From: Ardenticatenales bacterium
GTDB taxonomy: Bacteria; Chloroflexota; Anaerolineae; Promineifilales; Promineifilaceae
Assembly: GCA_020634515.1 (NCBI GenBank)
Contig: JACKBL010000004.1
Location: 62,001-126,000, forward strand
Direction: 5' to 3'
Length of the DNA stretch: 64,000 bases
Shown: positions 56,322 through 64,000 of the stretch, piece after piece
Position numbering within the stretch: position 1 is the first letter of the stretch
Layout: each line of letters begins with the position of its first letter
Notes under the pieces: model-generated
What the model saw: the letters and a program-made list of their open reading frames with translations, nothing else
Database searches by the model: none
Told to the model about the DNA's origin: nothing
Program-made: the position numbers and the translations under genes

Positions 56322-58328
56322 TTACGGCTCGATCAACAAGTAGCCAACCATCTCCAGGTGCAGCGCCGAACAGAATTCGGTGCAGTAGTAGGAAAAGACG
56401 CCGTCGTCCGTGGCATCGAATTCAAACGTTACCGCCTCGCCCGGCTCAATGCTCAGATTGATGTTGTACGCCGGAATTGAGAAGCCGTGCGTCGCGTCGT
56501 AGGCACGCTCCACGTTGGTGATGTGCCAGATGACATGGTCGCCCTGCTTGATCTCCACATGCTCGGGCGTGAAGTGGCTGCGCACCGCCGTCATCCAGAT
56601 TTCGACCTCGTTGCCGTTGCGTTCAATGCGCTCCTCGCCCAACTGGACGGCATTGGGGTCAACTGCACCGGTGTGCGGGTTCCAGCCGATCTCAGGATAC
56701 ACCTCCCACGGCTGCAACTTGTCCGCCTTGATGATCTGGGCGTAGTGTGGCTCTCCGTCGGGAATGGGCATGTCGTAGAGTACGGGCATTGTCGTGCCGG
56801 GTTGACTGATGTCGATAAGCTGGAAGTTCTGTGGCAGCAATGGACCGACATTGGCGAAACGATCAACCGCCCACTTGTTCAGCGACACCAGGTATTGACC
56901 GTCGGGACTCACGGTATCGCCTTCGGCGGCGGCAATGTGGCCCACGTTGTATTGCACCGGTGTTTTTTGCACCAGCGACCAGGGAGGATCATCATTGAGC
57001 TTGTCGTAATCGCCGCCCAGGGTCCAGCGGGCAACAGCGGTGTCCAGGAAGAGGCTGGTGTAGGCGTAGCCATCGGGACCGAATTGGGTGTGCAGGGGGC
57101 CGAGGCCGAGTTCTACCTGGGCTTCGACGACGGCGTCGAAATCCAACACCGGCACGCCGTAGTCGTCCGATGTCCACTTCTCGTTGGCGATAGCGTCCTG
57201 GATTTTGCTCCAGCTATAGACGGTGACGTGCGGGTCAAGTTTGCCACTGATGACGAAGTACTCGCCACCGGGGGCCACATCGACGCCGTGTGGGCTTTTG
57301 GGTTCCGGCGCGAAGTAAAGCAACCCCTCGGCAATGGCGGTGTCGAGCATGATGACGGGGAAGCCGTTGATCTCGGTTGTTTTGCCGGCAGCGGCGATTT
57401 CGGCGGCTTTGTTCAGGTTGATGATGTGCAGGTAGTCCATATCGCGCTGGCTGGCGCCCGACTCAAACGGGGCGTTGCCGTCTTCGACGCCACCCGTGGC
57501 CATTTCCGTATTGAACGAGTTGCAGAAAATCCATCCATCGCTGACTAATTTGCCGGCATCACACAAGTCTTGCCAGTAGGGAGGCAGCTCCAGGGCAAAC
57601 GATTGACCGGGGACAATACGTCCGGCGGCGCGGTCGAATTTCCAGATGGTGACCATGCCGCGGTAATCCTCGGCATAGTTGTCAAGCGAGCTGTACGCCC
57701 CACCGAGCGGCGCGGCGTACTGTCCACCCTCGATCACCCAGTCGGTGTTGGGCGTGACAAACGTGCCGCCGTGATCGTTGACGGCAATAGGATTCTTGAT
57801 AATCTGTTTGGTTTCAAAATCCTTGAGGTCAATGAGGGCGATACGAGCGTTGGCCTTGTCGTTGATGAAAAGGAATTGACCGTCGTAGTCGCCGCCTGTT
57901 TCACTGAGGGCGGGGTGATGGGTATCGCCCCAAAGCACTTCCCGGCCATTGACGTTGCCGCCTTGCAGCACTTCCATCGTGCCGCTCGCGCCGTAACCAT
58001 ACCCTTGCCACGGTTCGGGGGTAAAAACGGCAATTTTCTTGAGGATGCGCATGGATGGCATACCAATAACATACACCTGACCGGAGTGACCCCCTGAGGA
58101 AAACATGATGTATTCGTCATGTGTTCCTGAGGGGGTATAGGTTTTGAGAGCGGCAGCGACATCTTCGGGAGTCAGGCCGCGGGCTTCGATAATGGCGTTG
58201 GTATCAGCCGATAATCCCGCGGATGTCTCCTCGTCTTGACGGCAACTGGCAACTGAGGCCAGCAATCCCACTGTCAAGATGATGAGCAACCATAGGAAGG
58301 GTCGGCGCAAGATCGGGTAGGGTTTCAT
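56322..58328 (-). CDS. nosZ: Nitrous oxide reductase, clade II (Sec-type)
   Basis: A 668-residue N2O reductase. The N-terminus is a Sec or lipoprotein-like signal (LLIILTVGLLASVASC) with no twin-arginine motif, which marks clade II. A seven-bladed propeller region carries CuZ-type His motifs (GDTHHPALSET, VNDHGGTFVTPN, SPHGVDVAPGG, HTQFGPDG). The C-terminal cupredoxin domain has the CuA ligands in THGFSIP and CTEFCSALHLEM. It reduces N2O to N2. The ATG at 58328 has GGAG eight bases upstream; another ATG six bases earlier is too close. A 110-base gap separates it from the NosB-like gene. Confidence 0.96.
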   Translation of the reverse strand: MKPYPILRRPFLWLLIILTVGLLASVASCRQDEETSAGLSADTNAIIEARGLTPEDVAAALKTYTPSGTHDEYIMFSSGGHSGQVYVIGMPSMRILKKIAVFTPEPWQGYGYGASGTMEVLQGGNVNGREVLWGDTHHPALSETGGDYDGQFLFINDKANARIALIDLKDFETKQIIKNPIAVNDHGGTFVTPNTDWVIEGGQYAAPLGGAYSSLDNYAEDYRGMVTIWKFDRAAGRIVPGQSFALELPPYWQDLCDAGKLVSDGWIFCNSFNTEMATGGVEDGNAPFESGASQRDMDYLHIINLNKAAEIAAAGKTTEINGFPVIMLDTAIAEGLLYFAPEPKSPHGVDVAPGGEYFVISGKLDPHVTVYSWSKIQDAIANEKWTSDDYGVPVLDFDAVVEAQVELGLGPLHTQFGPDGYAYTSLFLDTAVARWTLGGDYDKLNDDPPWSLVQKTPVQYNVGHIAAAEGDTVSPDGQYLVSLNKWAVDRFANVGPLLPQNFQLIDISQPGTTMPVLYDMPIPDGEPHYAQIIKADKLQPWEVYPEIGWNPHTGAVDPNAVQLGEERIERNGNEVEIWMTAVRSHFTPEHVEIKQGDHVIWHITNVERAYDATHGFSIPAYNINLSIEPGEAVTFEFDATDDGVFSYYCTEFCSALHLEMVGYLLIEP

Positions 58329-58423
58329 GATCATATCTCCGTTTACTGGTTCTTCTCTGGGCAGAACTGCCCTCTGACATAGTTACATACACCGTAACTG
58401 TAAGGGAGAAATGACCTTTCTTC

Positions 58424-58439
58424 TTTGCGCTGGCGCAAA
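58424..58439. promoter_or_regulatory. Crp/Fnr-type palindrome upstream of nosZ
   Basis: TTTGCGCTGGCGCAAA is a perfect inverted repeat with a 2-base centre and fits TTGCG-N4-CGCAA, the layout of Crp/Fnr-family operators. It lies about 95 bases before the nosZ start. The adjacent gene encodes such a regulator. A second inverted repeat, AGTTAC/GTAACT, is at 58381-58399. Confidence 0.6.
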
Positions 58440-58498
58440 TACGAACGCCATGATATGAAATTGGTTTGATCAGGAGAGGGGGGAAGTTGCCGGCAGCG

Positions 58499-59218
58499 TT
58501 ACGGGTGCTTGCGCGGGAGGTGATTGGGCAAATCTTCGGCCACGGCAACGATTTCATGCGGTTGGACCAGCACCACCTGCTCGCGCCCCGTGGTGATCCA
58601 GCCGGCCTTTTCCCACTGCGACAGTGTGCGGCTGGTTGTATAGAGCGTTGTTCCGGTCATTTCCGCGAGAGCCTGACGGGAGAGCGACAAGTCAATGAGA
58701 ATACCATCCGCCGTTTTGCGGCCAAGCTGCCGCACCAGCCGCAAGAGGGCGCGGGCAATGCGTCGCTCGACGCGCTCCGTCGCTAACTCGCGGAAGCGGT
58801 CAGAGATATTCAGGAAGTGGTTGGCGATTATTTCAAGACCGTTAAGGGCGAGTTGTGGATAGCGGAGCATGAACTGTTTGGTGGTGGCGGCATCCCAGCA
58901 GAGCAGGTCGCATTGGTCGAGGGTTTCGGCGGAAACCGGGTATGACATGCCGCTTAACACGGCGATGATGCCGAAGCCCTCACCTGGGGTGACGTGGTGA
59001 ACAATAACCTGATGCCCTTCCGCCGTGATCTGCTGCAGTCGGATTTGCCCCTGGCGCAAAATATAAAACAGATCGGCGGGATCGTCCTGATGGAACAGGT
59101 AGATACCGGCGGCAGCCTGGTGCGCGCGCCCGTATCCTAGAAATGCTTCAACCTCATCAAGCTGCAAACCGTGCAGGAACCCGCAGCGGCGCACGATCAG
59201 TTCACGCTCATCAATCAT
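58499..59218 (-). CDS. Crp/Fnr-family transcriptional regulator
   Basis: A 239-residue regulator: cyclic-nucleotide-binding-like beta barrel (about 20-125, FHQDDPADLFYILRQGQIRL), long dimer helix, and winged HTH (LSLSRQALAEMTGTTLYTTS). It lacks the N-terminal four-Cys cluster of FNR, so an oxygen-labile iron-sulfur cluster is unlikely; a heme/NO sensor of the Dnr type or another ligand is possible. It lies immediately upstream of nosZ with a matching palindrome between them, so it probably controls the nos operon. Confidence 0.88.
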   Translation of the reverse strand: MIDERELIVRRCGFLHGLQLDEVEAFLGYGRAHQAAAGIYLFHQDDPADLFYILRQGQIRLQQITAEGHQVIVHHVTPGEGFGIIAVLSGMSYPVSAETLDQCDLLCWDAATTKQFMLRYPQLALNGLEIIANHFLNISDRFRELATERVERRIARALLRLVRQLGRKTADGILIDLSLSRQALAEMTGTTLYTTSRTLSQWEKAGWITTGREQVVLVQPHEIVAVAEDLPNHLPRKHP

Positions 59219-59618
59219 AGGCCCAATCGTAGCATAATTCGCGCCCAGACGCCCCTACAAATCTTGATGATTCCCGGACGGATCAGACCCCGCTCCCCCA
59301 TCTGGAAAAGCGGTTTTTCAGTCGCCACGGGTGTGGTGTGCTCAGGACTGACGATGAAATAAAGGACGGAATGGCATCGTCAGTTTGAAGACCCGGTAAG
59401 GAAACAACTTCGTTGTCTTCTTGAATTTCCGTTCCTTAATCATGACCTTCTGGCGCACGCAGCGCCGGGGAAATGCGGCGTAGGAGAAGGGTTGCCCTGC
59501 GACTGAAGCTGTAGCTGGTTTGTAACTTGCTTGTGTCAGAATAGGGACTGCCGGGGCGGGTCTTGGGACGTGCCGGCATTTCTAATTCAACTCCCAGGAG
59601 TAAGCGAGACGGAACACA
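59219..59618. other. Divergent spacer between the Crp/Fnr gene and the SDR gene
   Basis: A 400-base region that must hold promoters for both directions. Near 59395-59440 there are short hairpin-like repeats (CAACTTCGTTG and AGGAAAC/GTTCCTT words). No gene is supported. A long minus-strand ORF starting at 60470 that reaches in here is a shadow of the SDR gene. Confidence 0.4.
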
Positions 59619-60383
59619 ATGAAATTTCAAGGAAAAGTGTGCCTGGTTACAGGAGGCGCGGCGGGCATTGGCCGCGCTACGGCGGCAAAATTCCTGGCGG
59701 AGGGAGCCAGCGTCGTGATTTGTGACGTGAATGAAGCAGCGGGGCAGGCCGCGGCGGCGGCGTTGGGAGCGGGCGCGCGCTTTGATGTCGTCAATGTGGC
59801 GGATAGCGCGGCGGTGCAGGCGTGGGTAGCGGATGTGGCGGCGGCGTATGGGCGGATCGATGTGTTGGTGAACAATGCCGGCATCACCCGCGACGCCCAA
59901 CTCATCAAATACAAAAACGGCGCAGTCGTGGACCAGATGTCCGCGGCCGCCTGGGACGCCGTCATCAACGTCAACCTCAAAGGCGTCTTCAACTGCACCC
60001 AGGCCGTCGTTCCCATCATGATTGCCCAGGGCGGCGGCGTCATCCTCAACGCCTCCTCCGTCGTTGGCCTCTACGGCAACTTCGGACAAACCAACTACGT
60101 CGCCACCAAAGCGGGCGTCATCGGCATGACCAAAGTATGGGCGCGGGAACTGGGCAAGTACCACATCCGCGTCAACGCCGTGGCCCCCGGTTTCATCGGG
60201 ACGGAAATGGTGCAGGCCATGCCGGAAAAAGTGCTGGCCGTCATGCGCGAACACACCCCCATTGGCCGCCTGGGCGAACCGGTGGACATCGCCAACGCCT
60301 ACGCCTTTCTCGCCTCCGACGAAGCCAGCTTCATCACCGGCGCGGTCCTCAGCGTCGATGGCGGCATCGTCATTGGGACGTGA
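59619..60383 (+). CDS. fabG: FabG-like short-chain dehydrogenase/reductase
   Basis: A 254-residue classical SDR. The cofactor motif is TGGAAGIG (residues about 11-18), followed by NNAGI and the catalytic Ser-Tyr-Lys in NASSVVGLYGNFGQTNYVATK. The C-terminus SFITGAVLSVDGGI is typical of 3-oxoacyl-[ACP] reductases. It probably reduces a 3-ketoacyl thioester with NAD(P)H. It is followed by a KASIII-like gene and an acyl-CoA ligase on the same strand, so the three may build or modify an acyl chain. Confidence 0.88.
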   Translation: MKFQGKVCLVTGGAAGIGRATAAKFLAEGASVVICDVNEAAGQAAAAALGAGARFDVVNVADSAAVQAWVADVAAAYGRIDVLVNNAGITRDAQLIKYKNGAVVDQMSAAAWDAVINVNLKGVFNCTQAVVPIMIAQGGGVILNASSVVGLYGNFGQTNYVATKAGVIGMTKVWARELGKYHIRVNAVAPGFIGTEMVQAMPEKVLAVMREHTPIGRLGEPVDIANAYAFLASDEASFITGAVLSVDGGIVIGT

Positions 60384-60485
60384 GAGGGGCGAGTGGTGAG
60401 TGGCGAGTGGCGAGTGGTGAGTGGCTGTCCACCAACCACTGACCACCAACCACTGACTACCAACCACCAACTATCCACTACAAAC
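60384..60485. repeat. Heptamer-like repeats between fabG and the KASIII-like gene
   Basis: Repeated GAGTGGC/GAGTGGT units are followed by CAACCACTGACCACCAACCA-type units, the two halves being partly complementary. Same type as 46945-47062. Confidence 0.75.
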
Positions 60486-60492
60486 TAACCTT

Positions 60493-61506
60493 ATGACCCG
60501 ATATGTGCGGATTTTGAGTACGGGGCGGTATGTGCCGGAGAAGGTGCTGCCCAATGCCTATTTTGATGCGCTCTTCCCGGAGCGCGATATTGATGGCTGG
60601 CTGACGCGGAACGTGGGCATCCGCGAGCGGCATGTGATGGCTGCGGAGGAGGCGACGAGCGACCTGGCGCTGCACGCGGCGCGGCAGGCGTTGGCGCGCG
60701 CTGGCTTGCGCGCCGCCGACCTCGATCTGATCATTGTGGCTACGGATACGCCTGATTTCATCAGCCCGGCGACGGCGACGGTGTTACAGGAGAAGCTGCG
60801 GCAGGTGGAAGGCGTGGGGTCGGGGTGGAATGCCGGCACGTTTGACCTCAACTGTGCCTGCGCCGGCTGGGTGACCGCCCTGGACACCGCCGCCCGCCAC
60901 ATCCTCACCGACGCGGACACCAACCACGTCCTTGTCGTGGGGGCATACGGCATGAGTCGTTTTGTGGATTACACCGACCACAAGACTTGCACCCTCTTTG
61001 CCGATGGCGCGGGAGCCGTCGTTCTCGGCGTGGGCGATGCGCCCGGTTTCCTCGCCAGCAAAATCGTGGCCTACGGCGGCTACTACGACGCCCTGGGCAT
61101 CTACACGGGGGGTGTTGCCTGTCCGACGACGCCTGTTAGCGAAAATGCCGGCATACCCCGCGTGCAGTTCGTCAAAAAATTCCCCCCCACCTTCAACTCC
61201 GACAACTGGCCGACCCTCATTCGCGCCACCGTCGCCAAAGCGGGCTTCACCGTAGACGACGTGGCCTTCTTCGTCTTCACGCAGCTCAACCTGAACACCA
61301 TCAAAGAAACGATGGCGATCCTGGAGCAGCCGCTGACCAAAACCCATTGGGTGATGGACAAATGGGGCTACACCGGCTCCGCCTGCATCCCCATGGCTCT
61401 GGATGACGCCCTGGAGCAAGGCCGTGGCCCCCATCCCGGCGACCTGGTACTCTTCTGCGCCAGCGGCGGCGGCATCTCCATGGCCGTGAGTTTGTGGCGG
61501 TGGTGA
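60493..61506 (+). CDS. KASIII (FabH)-like enzyme with altered catalytic triad
   Basis: A 337-residue thiolase-fold protein, the usual FabH length. The acyl-accepting Cys is Cys123 in FDLNCACAGWV. The catalytic His of FabH is Thr263 here (VFTQLNLNTI against VPHQAN-like sequence), and the catalytic Asn is Tyr293 (WGYTGSAC against YGNTSAAS). Without His and Asn, decarboxylating condensation with malonyl-ACP is unlikely. An acyl transfer or non-decarboxylating condensation would be more plausible, as in FabH-like enzymes of secondary metabolism. It is between an SDR and an acyl-CoA ligase. The rest of the fold is intact (DGAGAVVLG, GGGISMAVSLW). Confidence 0.82.
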   Translation: MTRYVRILSTGRYVPEKVLPNAYFDALFPERDIDGWLTRNVGIRERHVMAAEEATSDLALHAARQALARAGLRAADLDLIIVATDTPDFISPATATVLQEKLRQVEGVGSGWNAGTFDLNCACAGWVTALDTAARHILTDADTNHVLVVGAYGMSRFVDYTDHKTCTLFADGAGAVVLGVGDAPGFLASKIVAYGGYYDALGIYTGGVACPTTPVSENAGIPRVQFVKKFPPTFNSDNWPTLIRATVAKAGFTVDDVAFFVFTQLNLNTIKETMAILEQPLTKTHWVMDKWGYTGSACIPMALDDALEQGRGPHPGDLVLFCASGGGISMAVSLWRW

Positions 61507-61600
61507 AGTTGACGGTTGGCGGAAGGGTATTTCTTTAGATCAGCCTCCAAGAATGAACCAACCTCTTGTGACCAACCAATCTTGCTAATCATCAACGACT

Positions 61601-63151
61601 ATGTTCATCGGCGACTATCTCGGACGACGGGCTATTTATTCTCCAGAGCGGCTGGCGGTGGTGGATGCCGGCAAAAATCCCCCCTGGCGGCTCACGTATG
61701 CGGAAATGAACGAGCGGGCCAATCGGCTGGCAAGCTGGCTGCGCCAGGTTGCCGGCATTCAACCGGGAGACCGCGTCGCCATTCTGGCGCGGGACGGTGT
61801 GGAGCATCTGGACACCTTCTTTGCCTGCGGCAAGCTGGGGGCGATCCACACAGCCTTAAACTGGCGGCTGCATTGGCGGGAAAATGCCGGCATTCTCGCC
61901 CAAACCACCCCCACCGTCCTCATCTACTCCCACGACTTCCTCCCCGCCGTCACCCAAATCCAGCAACACCTCGCCGCCCACGCCATCCCCCACATGCTGC
62001 ACCTGGATGGCGAAGGCGCGCCCGGCAGCGCCCACTTTGAAACCATCCTGCAAGCCGGCAGCCCCGCCCCCATTGCCACCGAAACCGTCAACGAAGAAAC
62101 CATAGCCGCCCTCATCTTCACCGGCGGCACCACCGGCCTCCCCAAAGCGGCGCAAATCTCCCACCGCATGATCGCCTGGAACACCCTCAACACCATCATC
62201 CACGATCTGCACCACGACGACACCTACCTCAACGTCTTCCCCCTCTTCCACACCGGCGGCCTCTTCGTCTACACCCTGCCCAACGTCATCCTCGGCGGCA
62301 CAACCATCCTCACGCGCCAGTTCGACCCCGACCAGATTCTCACCCTCATTGAGCAGGAACAGGTCACGCTCTTCGCCGGCGTGCCCACCATGTACCAAAT
62401 GCTCACCCAGGCCGGCCGCTGGGCCTCGGCCAACCTGGCGTCGCTGCGTTTCTGCACCAGCGGCGGCGCGCCGCTGCCCGTGCCCCTGGCGCAAAAATAC
62501 ATAGCGGAAAAGGGGGTGCGCTTCAAGCAAGGTTTTGGCATGACGGAGTTTGGCCCCGGTATTTTCGCGCTGGCTGCTGAGGATGCCGTGGATCATGCCG
62601 GCAGCATTGGCCGCCCCAACTTCTACATAGACGCACGCATCGTTGATGATGACAACCGGCCATTGCCCCCCAACGAGGTAGGCGAACTGGTCCTGAAAGG
62701 TCCCAGCCAATCCTCCGGCTACTTCCATGACCCTGAAGCCAGCGCCGCCGCCGTGGATGAAGCCGGCTGGTTCCACACAGGGGACATGGCGCGGCGCGAT
62801 GCGGACTGGTATTTCACCATCGTGGACCGCAAAAAGGACATGTTTATTTCCGGCGGGGAGAACGTCTATCCGGCGGAAATTGAGGCGGTGCTGTATCAAC
62901 ATCCCGCGGTGCATATGTGCGCGGTCATTGGCTTGCCGGATGCGCGATGGGGAGAGGTGGGCCTGGCCTGCGTGGTGCTGCAGCCGGGAGAGGCCGTCAC
63001 GGCAGAGGCGCTGCTGGCCTTCCTGGGGGCACGTCTGGCGCGTTATAAAGTGCCCCGGCGCGTGGAGATTTTGCCCGAACTGCCGGTATCGGCTGCCGGC
63101 AAAATCCTCAAACGGGAGCTGAAAAATCGCTTCAGCCCTCCGTCTACCTGA
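61601..63151 (+). CDS. Acyl-CoA synthetase (AMP-forming)
   Basis: A 516-residue ANL-superfamily ligase with all core motifs: ATP loop ALIFTGGTTGLPKAAQ, GFGMTEFGP, GWFHTGDMARRD, and the C-terminal hinge and lysine region DRKKDMFISGGENVYPAEIE and PVSAAGKILKRELK. It activates a carboxylic acid with ATP and joins it to CoA. The substrate is not evident; overall it looks like medium- or long-chain fatty acid ligases. The start follows AATC without a strong ribosome binding site. It closes the three-gene acyl cluster. Confidence 0.92.
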   Translation: MFIGDYLGRRAIYSPERLAVVDAGKNPPWRLTYAEMNERANRLASWLRQVAGIQPGDRVAILARDGVEHLDTFFACGKLGAIHTALNWRLHWRENAGILAQTTPTVLIYSHDFLPAVTQIQQHLAAHAIPHMLHLDGEGAPGSAHFETILQAGSPAPIATETVNEETIAALIFTGGTTGLPKAAQISHRMIAWNTLNTIIHDLHHDDTYLNVFPLFHTGGLFVYTLPNVILGGTTILTRQFDPDQILTLIEQEQVTLFAGVPTMYQMLTQAGRWASANLASLRFCTSGGAPLPVPLAQKYIAEKGVRFKQGFGMTEFGPGIFALAAEDAVDHAGSIGRPNFYIDARIVDDDNRPLPPNEVGELVLKGPSQSSGYFHDPEASAAAVDEAGWFHTGDMARRDADWYFTIVDRKKDMFISGGENVYPAEIEAVLYQHPAVHMCAVIGLPDARWGEVGLACVVLQPGEAVTAEALLAFLGARLARYKVPRRVEILPELPVSAAGKILKRELKNRFSPPST

Positions 63152-63158
63152 CAAAATG

Positions 63159-63339
63159 ACCGTCCGATAATAACCTCACGCTCTATTACGGACGGTTACT
63201 GACAAGTTATCCACGATGGCCGCTATCGTAGATAGCCGCTATCGTAGATAGCCGCTATCATGGATAGCCGCTATCATGGATAGCCGCTGTCATGGATAGC
63301 CGCTGTCCGCACATTTTCGCGGATTTAATGGCGGACAGC
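63159..63339 (+). promoter_or_regulatory. Two-hairpin leader before the DUF3253 gene (element L2)
   Basis: Hairpin 1 (63159-63196) is ACCGTCCG with CGGACGGT. Hairpin 2 (63302-63339) is GCTGTCCGC with GCGGACAGC around a 20-base loop. Compared with L1 (32264-32350), C-G pairs have become T-A pairs in both stems while flanks such as GGTTACTGACAAG and CAGCCAC-AAAGG are kept. A block of 16-bp repeats is inserted between the hairpins. AAAGGA and a GTG start follow. Confidence 0.6.
63219..63309. repeat. 16-bp tandem repeat, about 5.5 units
   Basis: Units of GCCGCTATCGTAGATA change stepwise to GCCGCTATCATGGATA and GCCGCTGTCATGGATA. Each unit boundary forms a small palindrome (GATAGCCGCTATC). It separates the two hairpins of L2. 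Confidence 0.85.
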
Positions 63340-63354
63340 CACAAAGGAATCGTC

Positions 63355-63666
63355 GTGGAACAGGAACAACCCAGAAAAAAAAAGCGGCGTCGGATTAGCG
63401 ACGAGGCCGTGCGAGATACTATTTTGCAGTTGTGCGCAGCGGCGGGCGCGACCGGCGCAGTCGATCCCGGAGAAGTGGCACGGGCGCTCTATCCTGAGGC
63501 GTGGCAATCACTGCTGCCGCGCGTGCGCCTCACGGCCAAAAAACTGGCCCTGTCCGGATACATCCTCATTTTGCGCAAGGGGAAGCCCGCGGACCCGAAT
63601 GAATTTAAGGGCGTGATCAAGCTGCGTCTGGGAGATATACCATTTCCCGAAGAAGAAACCCCCTAG
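63355..63666 (+). CDS. DUF3253 protein
   Basis: A 103-residue basic protein. After a Lys/Arg-rich N-terminus (PRKKKRRRISDEAVRDTIL) it has the DUF3253 winged-helix-like pattern: VDPGEVARALYPEAW, LLPRVRLTAKKLALSGYI and RKGKPADPNEFKGVIKLRLG. The GTG at 63355 is preferred because AAAGGA lies seven bases upstream; the ATG at 63292 would read through hairpin 2 of L2. Function is unknown; the fold and basic tail suggest nucleic acid binding. It converges with the excisionase-like gene. Confidence 0.75.
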   Translation: MEQEQPRKKKRRRISDEAVRDTILQLCAAAGATGAVDPGEVARALYPEAWQSLLPRVRLTAKKLALSGYILILRKGKPADPNEFKGVIKLRLGDIPFPEEETP

Positions 63667-63733
63667 AACTGGCTGCCCCCTCTGGCGAAGGACGCTTTGC
63701 CGGTGCGCCACGCCTTTGATAGCCTTGTCCGCT

Positions 63734-63940
63734 CTAAACAGACCCCTGCACTTCGGTGGAGGTTGTTTGCTGAAACCATTTGTCCAACGCCTTGCGAGAA
63801 AAGCGCCAGGTTCCACCGAATTTGCGTCCAGGCAACCGCCCGTCTTGCGCGAGGCGGTAAACGGTGGATTCGGCCAACTTCAGGTAAGAGGAAACCTCTT
63901 TCACCGTCATGACATTGTCGTCATAGTCATTGTCGTTCAT
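63734..63940 (-). CDS. Excisionase-family HTH DNA-binding protein
   Basis: A 68-residue MerR-like HTH_17 protein: MTVKEVSSYLKLAESTVYRL, then AQDGRLPGRKFGGTWRFSRK and ALDKWF. TAGGA precedes the ATG. Proteins of this type act as excisionases or as small regulators and antitoxin-like partners. No integrase or attachment site is visible in the window, so a mobile-element role cannot be shown. It is transcribed toward the DUF3253 gene. Confidence 0.88.
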   Translation of the reverse strand: MNDNDYDDNVMTVKEVSSYLKLAESTVYRLAQDGRLPGRKFGGTWRFSRKALDKWFQQTTSTEVQGSV

Positions 63941-64000
63941 TTCCTAATACTCCTACAATTGCAATGAATGCGAGTAAATAGTTACCACCGTCTTCCCAGA

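Noticed and set aside
59436..60470. Minus-strand ORF of 344 codons
   Set aside because: Antisense to the SDR gene and starting in low-complexity repeats.
61856..63154. Minus-strand ORF of 432 codons
   Set aside because: Antisense to the acyl-CoA ligase.
63734..63940. Evidence for an integrated prophage or ICE at the right edge
   Set aside because: One excisionase-like HTH protein alone is not enough. No integrase, attachment site or phage gene is visible.

Overview
The window reads as bacterial chromosome, most likely from a Chloroflexota (Anaerolineae-like) organism. The placement is an inference from gene content: a Sec-type (clade II) nitrous oxide reductase operon, a GldA/GldFG/DUF4340 ABC cluster, a reverse-transcriptase diversity-generating retroelement (DGR) with a formylglycine-generating-enzyme-fold target, large Rhs proteins and many palindromic intergenic repeats. 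The octamer TGCCGGCA is heavily over-represented. No rRNA, tRNA or CRISPR array was recognised.

Layout. (1) 1-13.1 kb: a decayed Rhs/YD-repeat polymorphic-toxin locus on the minus strand. It holds a giant Rhs shell broken by many indels, at least four copies of the conserved Rhs core end each joined to a different or duplicated tip, a small membrane protein that looks like an immunity protein, and remnants of a TolB-like propeller. (2) 13.3-23.5 kb, minus strand: a PMT/GT39-type membrane glycosyltransferase, a frameshifted DUF4340 gene, a fused and frameshifted GldF-GldG gene, its ABC ATPase, and a secreted subtilisin-like protease with two frameshifts. (3) 23.7-28.8 kb, plus strand: an 11-unit palindromic repeat array, then a complete DGR: variable target protein (N-terminal adaptor-like domain, transmembrane helix, P/T-rich stalk, variable lectin-like domain), hairpin, reverse transcriptase, Avd and template repeat. 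(4) 29.1-33.0 kb, plus strand: a metallophosphatase, a small ORF coupled to a secreted protein, a lipoprotein, and an orphan NarL-type response regulator behind a two-hairpin leader. (5) 33.2-36.9 kb: a pair of half-size ABC exporters. (6) 37.5-50.4 kb, minus strand: a glycerol/dihydroxyacetone regulon (dhaR, glpF, dhaK, dhaL, glpK, glpA, sdhB, sdhC, sdhD, a methyltransferase, dhaM). (7) 50.7-59.2 kb, minus strand: a DUF1858 protein, cytochrome c, nosL, nosY, a nosD-nosF fusion, a nosB-like gene, nosZ and a Crp/Fnr regulator. (8) 59.6-63.9 kb: an SDR reductase, a KASIII-like enzyme lacking two catalytic residues, an acyl-CoA ligase, a DUF3253 protein and an excisionase-like HTH protein.

How the parts work together. 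Glycerol would enter by GlpF and be phosphorylated by GlpK. GlpA would oxidise glycerol-3-phosphate, and because no SdhA is encoded here, its electrons may pass through the adjacent SdhB/C/D-like subunits to quinone. Dihydroxyacetone would be phosphorylated by DhaK/DhaL with phosphate relayed by a DhaM carrying its own HPr and Enzyme I domains. DhaR probably controls this. The nos operon would reduce N2O, with electrons possibly delivered by the lipoprotein cytochrome c. The DGR would diversify a surface-exposed lectin-like domain on a membrane protein whose cytoplasmic end resembles the adaptor domains of bacterial conflict systems.

The main novel signals are the DGR with its target architecture, a GlpA-SdhBCD hybrid complex, a covarying double-hairpin leader present at two loci, several families of intergenic palindromes, and the observation that many TGCCGGCA sites sit where local sequence changes from G-rich to C-rich. 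Frameshifts in 1-23 kb are frequent enough that residual assembly indels must be considered alongside true gene decay.
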